Origin: Nitratireductor aestuarii
GTDB taxonomy: Bacteria > Pseudomonadota > Alphaproteobacteria > Rhizobiales > Rhizobiaceae
NCBI RefSeq assembly: GCF_014641695.1
Contig: NZ_BMIF01000004.1
Location: forward strand, 186,001 to 250,000
Direction of reading: 5' to 3'
Length of the DNA: 64,000 nucleotides
Shown here: positions 17,027-26,600 of the stretch, one piece after another
Layout: each line of letters opens with the position of its first letter
Numbering within the stretch: position 1 is the first letter of the stretch
The notes under the pieces: generated by a model
What the model saw: only the letters and a program-made list of their open reading frames with translations
What the model was told of the DNA's origin: nothing
Databases searched by the model: none
Translations under genes and position numbers: made by a program

Positions 17027-20000
17027 TTAATGAGGCGTCGCAGGCTGCAGGATAGCCTGGTCCGATGACGAGAGCATCCGGGCTTCAATTTCCAGCCTGT
17101 AGCGATTTGAACGCGTCTTCCACAAGCTGGAGATAGCACTTCTTAGATGTGCAAGCCGTTGTCCCGCAAGCGCTCGCTCGGCCTCAGCGCTGATATAGGA
17201 AAGCCGCAAGACAGAGGGCTCAGACTCCAGCATTTGAACGAGTTCCAGGAGCCGACCTTCCCAATCGGGATGGAGCGACGGCTGCCCTGGCAGGAAAGCC
17301 GCATCGTTGACATCCAGACGAACAACCCGGCCTACGCTCGTCGCGAAATTTATGCGCTGAACCTTACCAGCCGTAAGCCGCACGGAGCGAGGGTTCTCGC
17401 TTATGATGCGATACCCCGTCGGCAATGAACGAGCATCCAGCTTCATGAGATAGGTTGAGCCAACCCGGGCATCGGGAAGATCCGCACACGCGAGATTGAA
17501 GCGGCCATGATCATCCGTCGTGATTGCAATGCCGTGTATCGTAACGACCCTTGCACCAGCCACTCCCGGCTCACCGCTGTCCTGGTAACCGTTTCTGTTC
17601 CGGTCATCGAAAACCTTGCCGATGACATCACCACAGTCAAAAATGGGATCGGGAATGACATCGACTTCGTCGCTGGCGATGACTGATATGGGCTTGGTGA
17701 TGTCGCCGGGCTGAAAAACCTGAGCCAAGTTCTTGTGCGTGCCCAGGGTGGCAGTACCAGTGGCAACGAGCACATACTCGATCCGCACTTCCTCCACGAC
17801 CTTGATGTCGAAGCTCATCATGGCCCCTTCAATCCTGGGCTCGTGGGGTTTCCCATCCACCCTCGCGGAACCTGGCAACAGTAGGAAGCCCTTCGGTGTA
17901 CGGTCCACTATTGTCACAATGCCGGAGGTCTCTTTCGGCGTCACGGTGATGACGTATGGAACCTGTTGCCCCCGCATGACTGTGGGTAACTGTGCGGTCT
18001 TGTTTATCAAATAGCCGGGCAAGGTCGCTATTGCTGGTTTCGGCAGGGGGTAAACAGTAGGTGGAACACCCAGCGCCACATCTTGTGGTGTTTGGGCCGG
18101 CGTAAGGACAGTGTTCATAACGCCCCCCTCCAGCCCCGCAGCATTGCCTATGTCATCGCTGGTCAATACGTAGTAGGCGACAAATTCCGCTTCTCCTCCC
18201 TCTCGCGGGACGACATGCGACACCGGAGAGAATGGTCCCAGGGTGCCCGTACCCTTCACGCCGTTGAAGGTCGGACCCTCATCAATCGGCTGGAATACGG
18301 TCATGTCCACGTTGCCAAGGTTCTGAACCTTGACGCGAAATTCAATGCGTTCGCCGACGTCTGGAAGCTCGTTGGGAATCAGGTCATCCAGAAACGCTGA
18401 AGACTTTTCCGTGTAGAGATCAGGCTGGGGCGCCGGAAGCGTCACTTCCGCATTCGCTTCCTCAGAATCAATCTTGGTATCCCCGATATACCCGCTGGCA
18501 GACGCCACATTGGTCACCTTTTCAGTCTCAATGTCCTGCGCCGTGAGATAGTACGTGCCCACAAGGATGGACGACTGGCCAGGCAACAGAGTGGCTATAG
18601 AGGAGGGCGTGATAGACGCCACCATCGGGTCTGAAATGGTGACGTTCGTAATGTCTACTGTCGTGCCGTTCGAGACGGTGAATGTAAACTCAACAGGCTC
18701 GCCCGGCTCGGGCGCACCGTTGTTGTTCACGTCAATCCACTTCCCCGTCTTGATTACCTCCAGCTCGGAGACAGCCGCAGGAGAGCGGGCAATGTTGTTA
18801 GCCGGCTCATCGGCGAAATCTGGCGGCACTGTTATCGATGCGATGTTGACGATCTCACCCTTGAAGGCTGGGTCCGTCTGGAAAGTAATCTCGTATGTAA
18901 CGAAAGCACCCGCCTCCAGCAGAGCTATCGTCGCATGAAGATCGCCTGTCCCGCTTGCAGGCGCACAAGCCGCCGAAACGCTTGCACTTGTGCAAGACCA
19001 ACTGGCCCCTGTCACACCAGCAGGCATCGGGTCTGAAAGAACAATTTCATCCGCACCCCAGGGTCCCAGGTTTTCCACCTTAAGTGTATAGGTTATGGGC
19101 TGCCCCGGGACGATAGCCGACTGCTCGGCTGTCTTTGTAACCGCAATATCTGCAGGAAGGCCAAGAGGAGTTGTCTGGCATTTTGCACCATCCGAACCGC
19201 TGGCTTGAACCCCTTTAGCAAGCGGTTCAAGCGTGATCTGCTCCGGATCGCCGGTGGCCAGACCCTTCATCTTCACAAAACTGCCAGCTCCTGTATCATA
19301 CGCATATACACCATTCATCGCAGCATAAACGGAAGTAAAATTAGCCCCGGGAAGCTGCACCTTTTTCACAGAGGAATATTGTATAGACAAATCTGCTGGA
19401 TCTATCTTGACTATTCTGTATTCCGTATATGGCGCTCCGGCTATCCGTTGAGTAGATATTCCCCAAAGATAACCATCATAAAGTCCGATGTCGGCAAACG
19501 TCATGCCAGCAGTTATCTCAATTGCCGGCTGGATCAATTTAGGCTCTGGTAATTCCGGGTCAACTTTGTATTTAAATAGTTTCTCGGTTGTCGCAATATA
19601 CATATGCCCGTTGTCGTCAAATTCCGCTGCAATAGGTTGAGTTCCAATCAAATCGGACAAAATAGCCCATACTTGAATAACTCCACCTTGCCCAATTCGA
19701 AGGAGCTCCCCAGTCGATGGATAGCTCTTCACTGCGTAGATAAAATTATCCGCGGGATTATACGCCATTGCGTTATATTGATAGGACTCCACTTCATCCA
19801 CCGAAACAAGTGATAGTACCCCCTCGGTATATAGATCCACCGTCTGCAGAGTAGTCTTCAGAGGTTCATTTGGATTTGATAAGGAAGCCGTGTAGATGTC
19901 AGAGTTACACTCAAAGGCCACCGGGAGCGGGCCAGTAGTTGGCGGCGTGACCGGCGGCGTGGTTTGCGCGTGCGCCATCGGCGCGACGAGCAGCATCAAC

Positions 20001-20062
20001 AAGACGGGAGGGATTACTGCAGCCGATGTAATTTTTTTAAGAAAATTGGGACGAATGGGCAT
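17027..20062 (-). CDS. DUF11-repeat surface protein with SdrD-B-like and OmpA-like C-terminal domains (copy B)
   Basis: This 1011-residue paralogue lies between copies A and C. The ATG at 20062 is chosen because AAGGTGG lies eight bases upstream; a GTG at 20074 is in frame but lies next to that site. The signal peptide ends MAHAQTTPP. It has a propeller-like N-terminal region (YQYNAMAYNPADNFIYAV), four DUF11-like units (~300-805), then DCGDVIGKVFDDRNRNG (~809) and an OmpA-like end (RALAGQRLAHLRSAI). The motif SENPRSVRLTAGKV is identical in all three copies. Paralogy is strongest at the C-terminus and weakest at the N-terminus, so the shared anchor probably presents different exposed heads. 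The 5' third is AT-rich. Confidence 0.8.
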   Translation of the reverse strand: MPIRPNFLKKITSAAVIPPVLLMLLVAPMAHAQTTPPVTPPTTGPLPVAFECNSDIYTASLSNPNEPLKTTLQTVDLYTEGVLSLVSVDEVESYQYNAMAYNPADNFIYAVKSYPSTGELLRIGQGGVIQVWAILSDLIGTQPIAAEFDDNGHMYIATTEKLFKYKVDPELPEPKLIQPAIEITAGMTFADIGLYDGYLWGISTQRIAGAPYTEYRIVKIDPADLSIQYSSVKKVQLPGANFTSVYAAMNGVYAYDTGAGSFVKMKGLATGDPEQITLEPLAKGVQASGSDGAKCQTTPLGLPADIAVTKTAEQSAIVPGQPITYTLKVENLGPWGADEIVLSDPMPAGVTGASWSCTSASVSAACAPASGTGDLHATIALLEAGAFVTYEITFQTDPAFKGEIVNIASITVPPDFADEPANNIARSPAAVSELEVIKTGKWIDVNNNGAPEPGEPVEFTFTVSNGTTVDITNVTISDPMVASITPSSIATLLPGQSSILVGTYYLTAQDIETEKVTNVASASGYIGDTKIDSEEANAEVTLPAPQPDLYTEKSSAFLDDLIPNELPDVGERIEFRVKVQNLGNVDMTVFQPIDEGPTFNGVKGTGTLGPFSPVSHVVPREGGEAEFVAYYVLTSDDIGNAAGLEGGVMNTVLTPAQTPQDVALGVPPTVYPLPKPAIATLPGYLINKTAQLPTVMRGQQVPYVITVTPKETSGIVTIVDRTPKGFLLLPGSARVDGKPHEPRIEGAMMSFDIKVVEEVRIEYVLVATGTATLGTHKNLAQVFQPGDITKPISVIASDEVDVIPDPIFDCGDVIGKVFDDRNRNGYQDSGEPGVAGARVVTIHGIAITTDDHGRFNLACADLPDARVGSTYLMKLDARSLPTGYRIISENPRSVRLTAGKVQRINFATSVGRVVRLDVNDAAFLPGQPSLHPDWEGRLLELVQMLESEPSVLRLSYISAEAERALAGQRLAHLRSAISSLWKTRSNRYRLEIEARMLSSSDQAILQPATPH

Positions 20063-20172
20063 CCTGAAATCCACCTTGTCGATTGATTCATCATTTTACT
20101 CCAACAATTGCAATGCCTTTAATGTAATACTGAAGTAACCAATCACTATGCCTAACATACTAGGCTGACTCA

Positions 20173-23100
20173 TTATTTATTAGCAAACATTATATTTGAC
20201 TCTATCTCAAGATGATAGTTATTTGTCTTGACTTTCCATTCCCGAGAAAGATTTTCTTTTACGCTCTTTGACCTTTGAACATGTATGGCCTGCGACGTAT
20301 CCGCGGTCTTGTAGACGATGCGGAATATGGTTGGCGCACTTTGCAGAAGGTCAACGACCTTGGCGAGCCTGTCCTGCCATTGGGGCTGAAGGTTCACTTC
20401 ACCAGGAAGGAAGGCCTGGTCATCAATATCGAGCCGCACAACCCGCCCAATCGAAGCTGCAAAGCTTAGCTTGCTGACCTTACCAGCCGTCAAGCGCACT
20501 GACCGCGGGTTCTCACTGAGGATACGATATCCCGTCGGGAGGGAGCGCGGGTCCAGCTTCAGCAGATATGTCTTGCCAATGCGTCCTTCAGTGAGATCTG
20601 CACACGCAACGTTGAAGCGTCCGTGTGAGTCTGTGGTTGTAAGTGAGCCGTTCAAGCTTGCAATGCGCGCATGCGGTATGCCCTCTTCCCCGGGATCCTG
20701 ATAACCGTTGCGGTTCTTGTCATCGAACACTGAGCCGATAATATCCCCGCAGTCGAAGACATGGTCCGGGATCACGTCCACGTCGGCCTCAGCCCGGCGG
20801 GACACTGGTTTCAGGATCTGCCCCAGCTGATAGATCTGCGCCGTGTTCTTGAAGGTCCCAAGGGGCACCGTACCCGTCACAGCGAGCGTATATTCCACTC
20901 GCGTGTCCTTGTCGCGTTCCACATCAAGATCGATGGTCAGCAAGCGCCCTTCGAACCTGGGCTCCACAGGACTGCCAGCGACGCGCGCCGAGCCAGGGAC
21001 ATAGCTGAAGCCGGACGGCAGCTGATCCACGAGCATGGCCTTTCCCGACACATCCACAGGGCGAATCGTGATCACGTAGGGCACCAACTGGCCCCTGGTT
21101 ACAGTCGCGAACTGGGCTTGCTTGTCGATGGCGTAGCCCGGCAGGGTGAGAACGTTCGGCTCCTCAAGCGGAAAAGGCGGGGCCTGCTTGCCTTCCCGGT
21201 ATTCCTTCAGAGTCTGAACAGGCGTTTCAACTGTGTTCTGCAAGGCATCCAGGAGGCCAGCGCCTTCAGTGATGTCCTCGTTTGTAAGCGTGTAGAGGGC
21301 GGTGAATACCGCTTCCTGGCCAGGCGGGATCATATGCAGATCAGGCGAGAATGCCGAGAGCACCCCCGACATCGGCTTGCCGTTCAACGTTGGCCCGGGA
21401 TCAATCGGCGGGTAGGCAACCATGGTGACGTTGCCGGCGTTCTTGACCGTGACGGAGAACTCAAGATGCTCGCCTTCATCCGGGAATTCGTTAGCGACAA
21501 GATCATCCAGAAATTGCCCGCTTTTTTCAGTCGCAACCTCGGGCGCGGGAGGAAACTGCACTTGAGAGACGGATGGCGGGCTTTCTGTCTCAACCCCGGT
21601 GGGCAGAGTCCCGATAGCCGAAGCCGTATTCTCGGTCATCGCATTGTCAATATCTTCTTGTGTCACAACATAGTTCGCCGTGAAAACGGCTACTTCACCG
21701 GGCGCCAAGGACGGCACACTGGCGGGTTCTGTCGCAACCAGTGCGTCCACGATCCTGACATCGGTTACAGGCACTTGCCCGTTGTTCGTCACGGTAAACG
21801 TATATTCGATGTGGTCGTTGACATTGGCAATGTTTGACTTGTCAGTATCGATCCAGCGACCGACCTTTTCGACCGTCAGGAGTGCCGGGATCTTGGTCAC
21901 GGATGCTGTTATTGGGCCGTCCGTGGACTGTGACGCCAGCGGCGGCAACTCCATAGTGACAGTATTGACCAAGGGGTCCGTATAGTCAGACGGTACATCT
22001 ATTTCCACGATAAAGGAAATGGTTATAGGCGGATCAGTATCGTTCTCCCGCGCTGAAATATTAACGACCGAATTCAACGGTCCTGTCCCAGATACCGGAC
22101 TGCAATCCACCTCGGACTGCTCGCACCTCCAAGTCGCGTTTGTTATACCAGGAGGGAGAGGGTCACTGATCTGTATTTCTGGAAAGGCAAATTTTCCATG
22201 GTTTTCTACAACGATCCGGTATTGTGTCTTCTTACCTGGCGCAAACGCCGGCTGCGGATTGTCGCCATCCGGGAATGATTCTTTATTTACCTTGATGTTG
22301 CTGGGCAAGGTTAGGTTGGTTGAATAGCATTTGGCTCCATCGTTCTGACCGCTAGGCGCAGCAGCACCTAGATATTGAGAAAGCCCAGTTTCTAAATCAA
22401 ATTTGTAAAACCCTCCTCCGTTATTATTGCCATAGACGCCATTAGAACCACCAAACATTGCTCCGAAACCGGCGGTTGGGTTATTACCTTTGGGATTTGA
22501 ATCTACCCTCACATCATATTTCTTCGCGTTTATACTACCACTTACATTAGGGACATTACCATTCCAGCTCACCTCACTCCAAACGGCGGAAGAAAGATCC
22601 ATTTTGATTAGGAGCATACTATCTACCGCCACTCCGTACAAGAACCCTTGATGGTATGCAATATCAGGCATATTTCCGTCAGTACCAGAAAGGGCCGGCT
22701 CTAAAGCAGCTCCTTGAAGCGCGTTAGATTGTGATGGGTTCTTTAGATCGAGACGGAATAACCGTCCTCCTGTATATATATACATCATCTGATCGGGACC
22801 GACTTCAGCAGAAACGGAATAGGGAAGCTGGACCGAGGGGACGACATTGGTAGTTCCATCCGACTCAACCCTGATCAGCTCAGCCGTTTGTCCGTTATTT
22901 ATCCGTCTGAGCGCATAGATGAAGAAGTCCTCTTCGTTGAAGCCGGCAGCATTGTATAGCTCAGCCTCCGTCGTCGGAGTGAGAACGAAATTTTCTTCCA
23001 CTATCGACACCGTGCTAAGCATAGTTGGGTGTAGAGCGGAATCGGCCTGCATTATATACATGCTGGCAGTGCAAGCCCCGAAACTACCCGCCATCACTCC

Positions 23101-23220
23101 GTTTCCCTCGCCATCAATAAGGATAGCACCCAATGTTATCGTCGCCCCCACGGCCGACGTGATGGCGCCCCGGTATCCGAAAAATTTAGCCGCTAGCCAG
23201 CTGGCTCGAAGTGCATTCAT
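20173..23220 (-). CDS. DUF11-repeat surface protein with SdrD-B-like and OmpA-like C-terminal domains (copy C)
   Basis: This 1015-residue protein is the promoter-proximal member of the tandem set. The start MNALRASWLAAKF at 23220 follows CGGAG; the upstream in-frame start at 23241 is less likely. A hydrophobic segment at residues ~18-40 serves as signal. The propeller-like part has its own YALRRINNGQ region and lacks close identity to copies A and B. Four DUF11-like units follow, then DCGDIIGSVFDDKNRNG (~820) and a weak OmpA-like end (SKSVKENLSREW). The upstream 500 bases separate it from a divergent MarR regulator, a plausible controller of the whole set. Confidence 0.78.
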   Translation of the reverse strand: MNALRASWLAAKFFGYRGAITSAVGATITLGAILIDGEGNGVMAGSFGACTASMYIMQADSALHPTMLSTVSIVEENFVLTPTTEAELYNAAGFNEEDFFIYALRRINNGQTAELIRVESDGTTNVVPSVQLPYSVSAEVGPDQMMYIYTGGRLFRLDLKNPSQSNALQGAALEPALSGTDGNMPDIAYHQGFLYGVAVDSMLLIKMDLSSAVWSEVSWNGNVPNVSGSINAKKYDVRVDSNPKGNNPTAGFGAMFGGSNGVYGNNNGGGFYKFDLETGLSQYLGAAAPSGQNDGAKCYSTNLTLPSNIKVNKESFPDGDNPQPAFAPGKKTQYRIVVENHGKFAFPEIQISDPLPPGITNATWRCEQSEVDCSPVSGTGPLNSVVNISARENDTDPPITISFIVEIDVPSDYTDPLVNTVTMELPPLASQSTDGPITASVTKIPALLTVEKVGRWIDTDKSNIANVNDHIEYTFTVTNNGQVPVTDVRIVDALVATEPASVPSLAPGEVAVFTANYVVTQEDIDNAMTENTASAIGTLPTGVETESPPSVSQVQFPPAPEVATEKSGQFLDDLVANEFPDEGEHLEFSVTVKNAGNVTMVAYPPIDPGPTLNGKPMSGVLSAFSPDLHMIPPGQEAVFTALYTLTNEDITEGAGLLDALQNTVETPVQTLKEYREGKQAPPFPLEEPNVLTLPGYAIDKQAQFATVTRGQLVPYVITIRPVDVSGKAMLVDQLPSGFSYVPGSARVAGSPVEPRFEGRLLTIDLDVERDKDTRVEYTLAVTGTVPLGTFKNTAQIYQLGQILKPVSRRAEADVDVIPDHVFDCGDIIGSVFDDKNRNGYQDPGEEGIPHARIASLNGSLTTTDSHGRFNVACADLTEGRIGKTYLLKLDPRSLPTGYRILSENPRSVRLTAGKVSKLSFAASIGRVVRLDIDDQAFLPGEVNLQPQWQDRLAKVVDLLQSAPTIFRIVYKTADTSQAIHVQRSKSVKENLSREWKVKTNNYHLEIESNIMFANK

Positions 23221-23718
23221 TGTATGCTCCGATAGACACAAAGTCGGTTTTGCGACTTGCGCTTAGCCAATATTCAGCGCGCATAGTGGAAACTTTGGAC
23301 CTTATTGAAGATAACGTGAGGAGACCTGCGTCTCCGCAATAACAGCGCTCAGAAACGAAAATTATACGGGCCGGCGAAAGGGTGGGGTGCAAAAAGGATA
23401 AGTTTCCCTTAGCACTCCTATCTGACATAAAAGCCTTCTCGTTTAAACTAGATACGGAGTATATTACCGTATCAATGATGCTTCTTGCATTCGGCTGTAA
23501 AGAACACCTTACATCCTTCAGAAAGAGTGGTTATACACGGATCATCCGAGGTGAACTCCAAGGAAACGATAGCGTTGCCCCTACATCCCAAGCTACCCGC
23601 AACAGTCATCAAGACGGAAAATTCATTTTACGCTTGTAATCCTATGTCTTTTTTAGTATGGACAACAACCGCGTATATTAACGTATATATTACTTTGTCA
23701 TAGTTTAGAGAATACAGT
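23221..23718. promoter_or_regulatory. divergent promoter region of the surface-protein cluster and marR
   Basis: These 498 AT-rich bases hold no convincing gene. GATACGG-N9-CCGTATC at 23451-23473 is a perfect 7-bp dyad, with a GTTTAAAC palindrome just to its left. At 23672-23693 CGTATAT occurs twice in a row (CGTATATTAACGTATAT), 25 bases before the marR start. Both resemble AT-rich MarR-type operators. A 258-base frame (23382-23639) has no ribosome site or protein-like composition and is not called. Confidence 0.5.
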
Positions 23719-24258
23719 ATGCAGAATACGCAAACAGCATCGGAATTTTTTCCGGAGAATGCCGCTCGCAAGAAGGAGCATAGTCGCTCTGACCTGCCAT
23801 GCACTACATCGTTGTTGGATTTTAAACTGAGGCGCGCCCAACTTCTCGCCTTCCAGGATTTCTCGGAAAGCCTGGCGCAGCTAAAGATCCGTCCGGCGGA
23901 ATTTTCCGTCCTGGCAATGATTGCCCAGCATCCAGGTCAGAAGCAGACGACAATTGCCGAGAAACTCGGCATCAAGCGAGCCAACTTCGTGTTTCTAATG
24001 GACGGTATCGAAAGCCGCGGCCTTGCCGAACGGCGCAAGGAAAAGAACGACCGCCGCTCACATTCCCTGCATCTCACGAGCGAAGGCGAACGCTTCGTCG
24101 AGCAGATGACGGCCCTGTGGAGAGAGCATGAGAACAGGATCGTCAGCAGGCTCGGCGGCAGGGAAAACCTCGATCGCCTCATCGTGCTGCTCGACCAGCT
24201 ACTTGGTCTCGACCGCGAAGACAGCGACGGCAAGCCTGCCCGCCTCGCACAGAGCTGA
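23719..24258 (+). CDS. MarR family transcriptional regulator
   Basis: This 179-residue protein has a winged-helix core of MarR type. RPAEFSVLAMIAQHPGQKQTTIAEKLGIKRANFVFLMDGIESRGLAERRKEKNDRRS covers helix-turn-helix and wing in the usual order (about residues 58-115), with the conserved DRR at the wing tip. The N-terminal 35 residues are a polar extension. It is transcribed away from the three surface-protein genes and is the natural candidate for their regulator and its own, through the dyads between them. It ends 94 bases before a convergent gene. The inducing ligand is unknown. Confidence 0.9.
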   Translation: MQNTQTASEFFPENAARKKEHSRSDLPCTTSLLDFKLRRAQLLAFQDFSESLAQLKIRPAEFSVLAMIAQHPGQKQTTIAEKLGIKRANFVFLMDGIESRGLAERRKEKNDRRSHSLHLTSEGERFVEQMTALWREHENRIVSRLGGRENLDRLIVLLDQLLGLDREDSDGKPARLAQS

Positions 24259-24291
24259 AGCGCAAGCCTTCAGCTGTCGGCTATACATGAC

Positions 24292-24324
24292 GAGTAAGGT
24301 TCGCGTAACCGCGCAACCTCACTC
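24292..24324. terminator. hairpin between convergent marR and GNAT genes
   Basis: GAGT-A-AGGTT-CGCG pairs with CGCG-C-AACCT-C-ACTC across a TAAC loop, with single-base interruptions. It sits midway in the 94-base gap between convergent genes and could stop both transcripts. There is no T-run. Confidence 0.45.
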
Positions 24325-24352
24325 GCCTTGTTTACGTTAGTGAGACGGAACC

Positions 24353-24970
24353 CTACGCCGCCGCCGTTCTGCGCTTTGCCTGCACGCGGGCGTGCGGGAC
24401 GAAGTCTCCGCTTCCCGCGATGACGCCTGCGGCGCCTTCAAGCGCACCGGGCTTCAGCTCGAGCGCGAGCAGCCGCCGCTTTTCAAACGGGCCCGGCATT
24501 GCAAGCCCGGCGGTCTTCTCGGCGGTGAAGCCGAAGCGGACGTAGTATTCCGGATCGCCCACGAGCAGGATTGCGCCGTGGCCAAGGGTGGCCGCGCGGG
24601 CAATCGCATCGCGCATCAGGCGGCTGCCTATGCCGGCGCTCTTCATGGCGGGCTCTACAGCGAGAGGCCCGAGCAGCAGCGCCCTTGCACCGCCCTCGCC
24701 CAGCGTCACGTGCCAGAGGCGCACAGTGCCGACAAGCGTGCCATCTTCGGCGCGAGCGACTAGGGCCAGCCCTTCGGCCGGCAGACGGCCGCGACGGATC
24801 TTCTCCGAAGACTTGCGCCTGCGCATTGGCCCCATGGCGCGGTCGAGCAGAAGCTCGCGCGCGGCGATGTCGCCGGCAGCCTCAACGTCAACGGTGAACA
24901 GCGGAGCAGCGCCGCGGTCTTCAACGGCGACTGCATTCCAGGCAGGATCGATTTGGCGCGCGGCTTCCAT
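24353..24970 (-). CDS. GNAT family N-acetyltransferase next to odc2
   Basis: This 205-residue acetyltransferase starts at 24970, after GGAGGAG. The acetyl-CoA loop is visible as LGPLAVEPAMKSAGIGSRLMRDAI (about residues 100-123), followed by GDPEYYVRFGF, typical of the YhbS-like branch. It lies 67 bases after the odc2 stop on the same strand. This pairing is common in rhizobia and suggests a shared transcript. A role in acylating a polyamine or amino acid related to the decarboxylase is possible but unproven. Confidence 0.88.
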   Translation of the reverse strand: MEAARQIDPAWNAVAVEDRGAAPLFTVDVEAAGDIAARELLLDRAMGPMRRRKSSEKIRRGRLPAEGLALVARAEDGTLVGTVRLWHVTLGEGGARALLLGPLAVEPAMKSAGIGSRLMRDAIARAATLGHGAILLVGDPEYYVRFGFTAEKTAGLAMPGPFEKRRLLALELKPGALEGAAGVIAGSGDFVPHARVQAKRRTAAA

Positions 24971-25037
24971 GGCCACACTCCTCCAACAAGGGATTTGCCG
25001 GAGCCTGCGATCAGGGGACCGCAGGCGACGATTCTGT

Positions 25038-26171
25038 TCAGATGACGTAAGCCTTGAGGGGCTCAAAGCCATTGAAGGCCACGGCCGAGTAGGTGGTCGT
25101 GTAGGCTCCCGTGCCTTCGATCAGCACCTCGTCTCCGATCGTCAGCGAGATCGGCAGCGGATAGAGGTTCTTCTCGTACAACACGTCAGCGGAGTCGCAG
25201 GTCGGTCCGGCGATCACGCATGGGGCCTTCTCGTCACCATCGCGCGGCGTTACCAACGGATAGCGAATGGCTTCATCCATCGTTTCCGCCAGACCACCGA
25301 ACTTGCCGATGTCGAGATAGACCCAGCGAGCCTCGTCGTTGTCCGACTTGCGGGAGATCAGGACAACCTCGGACTTGATGACGCCCGCGTTGCCGACCAT
25401 GCCACGGCCCGGCTCGATGATCGTCTCGGGCATGCGGTTGCCGAAGTGCTTGGACAGCGCGTCGAAGATCGCCTCGCCGTAAGCCTGTGCCGTCGGAACG
25501 TCGCGCAGGTAACGGGTCGGGAAACCGCCGCCCATGTTCACCATGCGCAGGTTGATGCCTTCAGCCGCCAGCTTGCCGAACACCATGCGAGCGTCGCTCA
25601 GCGCACGGTCCCAGGCCGACAGGTCCGTCTGCTGGGAACCGACGTGGAAGGACACGCCATAGGCATCGAGGCCGAGCAGGTTTGCGTGACGCAGAACATC
25701 CACCGCCATGGCCGGCACACAGCCGAACTTGCGGGAAAGCGGCCACTCGGCCCCGGCACCATCCGTCAGGACGCGGCAGAACACCTGCGAGCCAGGAGCA
25801 ACGCGTGCGATCTTCTCGACCTCTTCGATGCAATCGACCGCGTAAAGGCGAATGCCGAGCTCGTAGGCACGAGCGACATCACGCTCCTTCTTGATCGTGT
25901 TGCCGTAGGAGATGCGGTCCGGCGTAGCACCAGCGTCGAGCGCCATCTCGATCTCGGCCACCGAAGCGGTGTCGAAGGACGAGCCAAGCGATACGAGCAG
26001 GCGCAGGATTTCAGGCGCAGGGTTGGCCTTCACAGCGTAGAAGACGCGTGAATTCGGCATCGCCTTGCGGAAGGCCTGGTAATTGTCGTGCACCACATCC
26101 AGATCGACAACGAGGCAAGGTCCCTCGGGACGTCGGGTGGCGAGAAAGTCCATGATGCGCTGGGTAGCCAT
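25038..26171 (-). CDS. odc2: ornithine/lysine decarboxylase, alanine-racemase fold (Odc2 type)
   Basis: This 377-residue fold-III PLP decarboxylase makes putrescine and/or cadaverine from ornithine and lysine in the cytosol. Lys48 in FYAVKANP binds PLP. VSFHVGSQ, EPGRGMVG and the active-site CDSADVLYE are all present. The length equals that of rhizobial Odc2. The start at 26171 follows GAGGGAACTGAT; an earlier in-frame codon at 26204 lacks this. The gene has an unusually long upstream region with hairpins, which may hold a regulatory RNA. A GNAT gene follows on the same strand. Confidence 0.95.
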   Translation of the reverse strand: MATQRIMDFLATRRPEGPCLVVDLDVVHDNYQAFRKAMPNSRVFYAVKANPAPEILRLLVSLGSSFDTASVAEIEMALDAGATPDRISYGNTIKKERDVARAYELGIRLYAVDCIEEVEKIARVAPGSQVFCRVLTDGAGAEWPLSRKFGCVPAMAVDVLRHANLLGLDAYGVSFHVGSQQTDLSAWDRALSDARMVFGKLAAEGINLRMVNMGGGFPTRYLRDVPTAQAYGEAIFDALSKHFGNRMPETIIEPGRGMVGNAGVIKSEVVLISRKSDNDEARWVYLDIGKFGGLAETMDEAIRYPLVTPRDGDEKAPCVIAGPTCDSADVLYEKNLYPLPISLTIGDEVLIEGTGAYTTTYSAVAFNGFEPLKAYVI

Positions 26172-26600
26172 ATCAGTTCCCTCATCACGCGGCTTCAGCC
26201 GCAAGAAAGCTCAAGCAAACGGGCTAAGCCCGCGGTGGACAAAGGATGTAGCTGTAGGCTGAGAGAACCGGCGGGTGGATGGCGCCGAGTCGCAGTCGCA
26301 GCGTACATTTTGAGCTCCCGCCTCGCGGCGAAAGTTCGCTCTGTCTGCCTCAGCTTTGGATAGGGAAGTCCCTTCCGCACTGCCGGCAATGAAGGTGTGC
26401 CTCTTTAGTACCCCGGCTTTTGGACAACCGGTTGACACCAGAAAGGCCCGCACCGTCGTTGCTTCAAGATGTCCTCGATCCATCGGTTGGCCGTTGAATC
26501 GACTGGAGCGGTTAGGTCCAGGTACCGTACCGGCTTCCTCACCATTTTGAGGACCGGCGGACACCCACAGGCACGTGCGACTTTGGGCAAGGGCGCATAT
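26172..26600 (-). promoter_or_regulatory. structured odc2 leader, candidate speF RNA motif
   Basis: Within the 624 bases before odc2 on the minus strand there are two short hairpins next to the gene: CGGGCTTAGCCCG (26220-26232) and GCGGCTGAAGCCGC (26189-26202). The second ends a few bases before the ribosome site. Alphaproteobacterial ornithine decarboxylase genes are known to carry the Rfam speF element upstream. The position and length fit, but I cannot confirm the consensus by eye. The remainder, 26601-26795, must hold the lysR promoter and shows nothing else. Confidence 0.35.

Noticed and set aside
23382..23639. 85-codon open frame in the marR/surface-protein gap
   Set aside because: No ribosome site, no protein-like composition, and it lies over the candidate operator.
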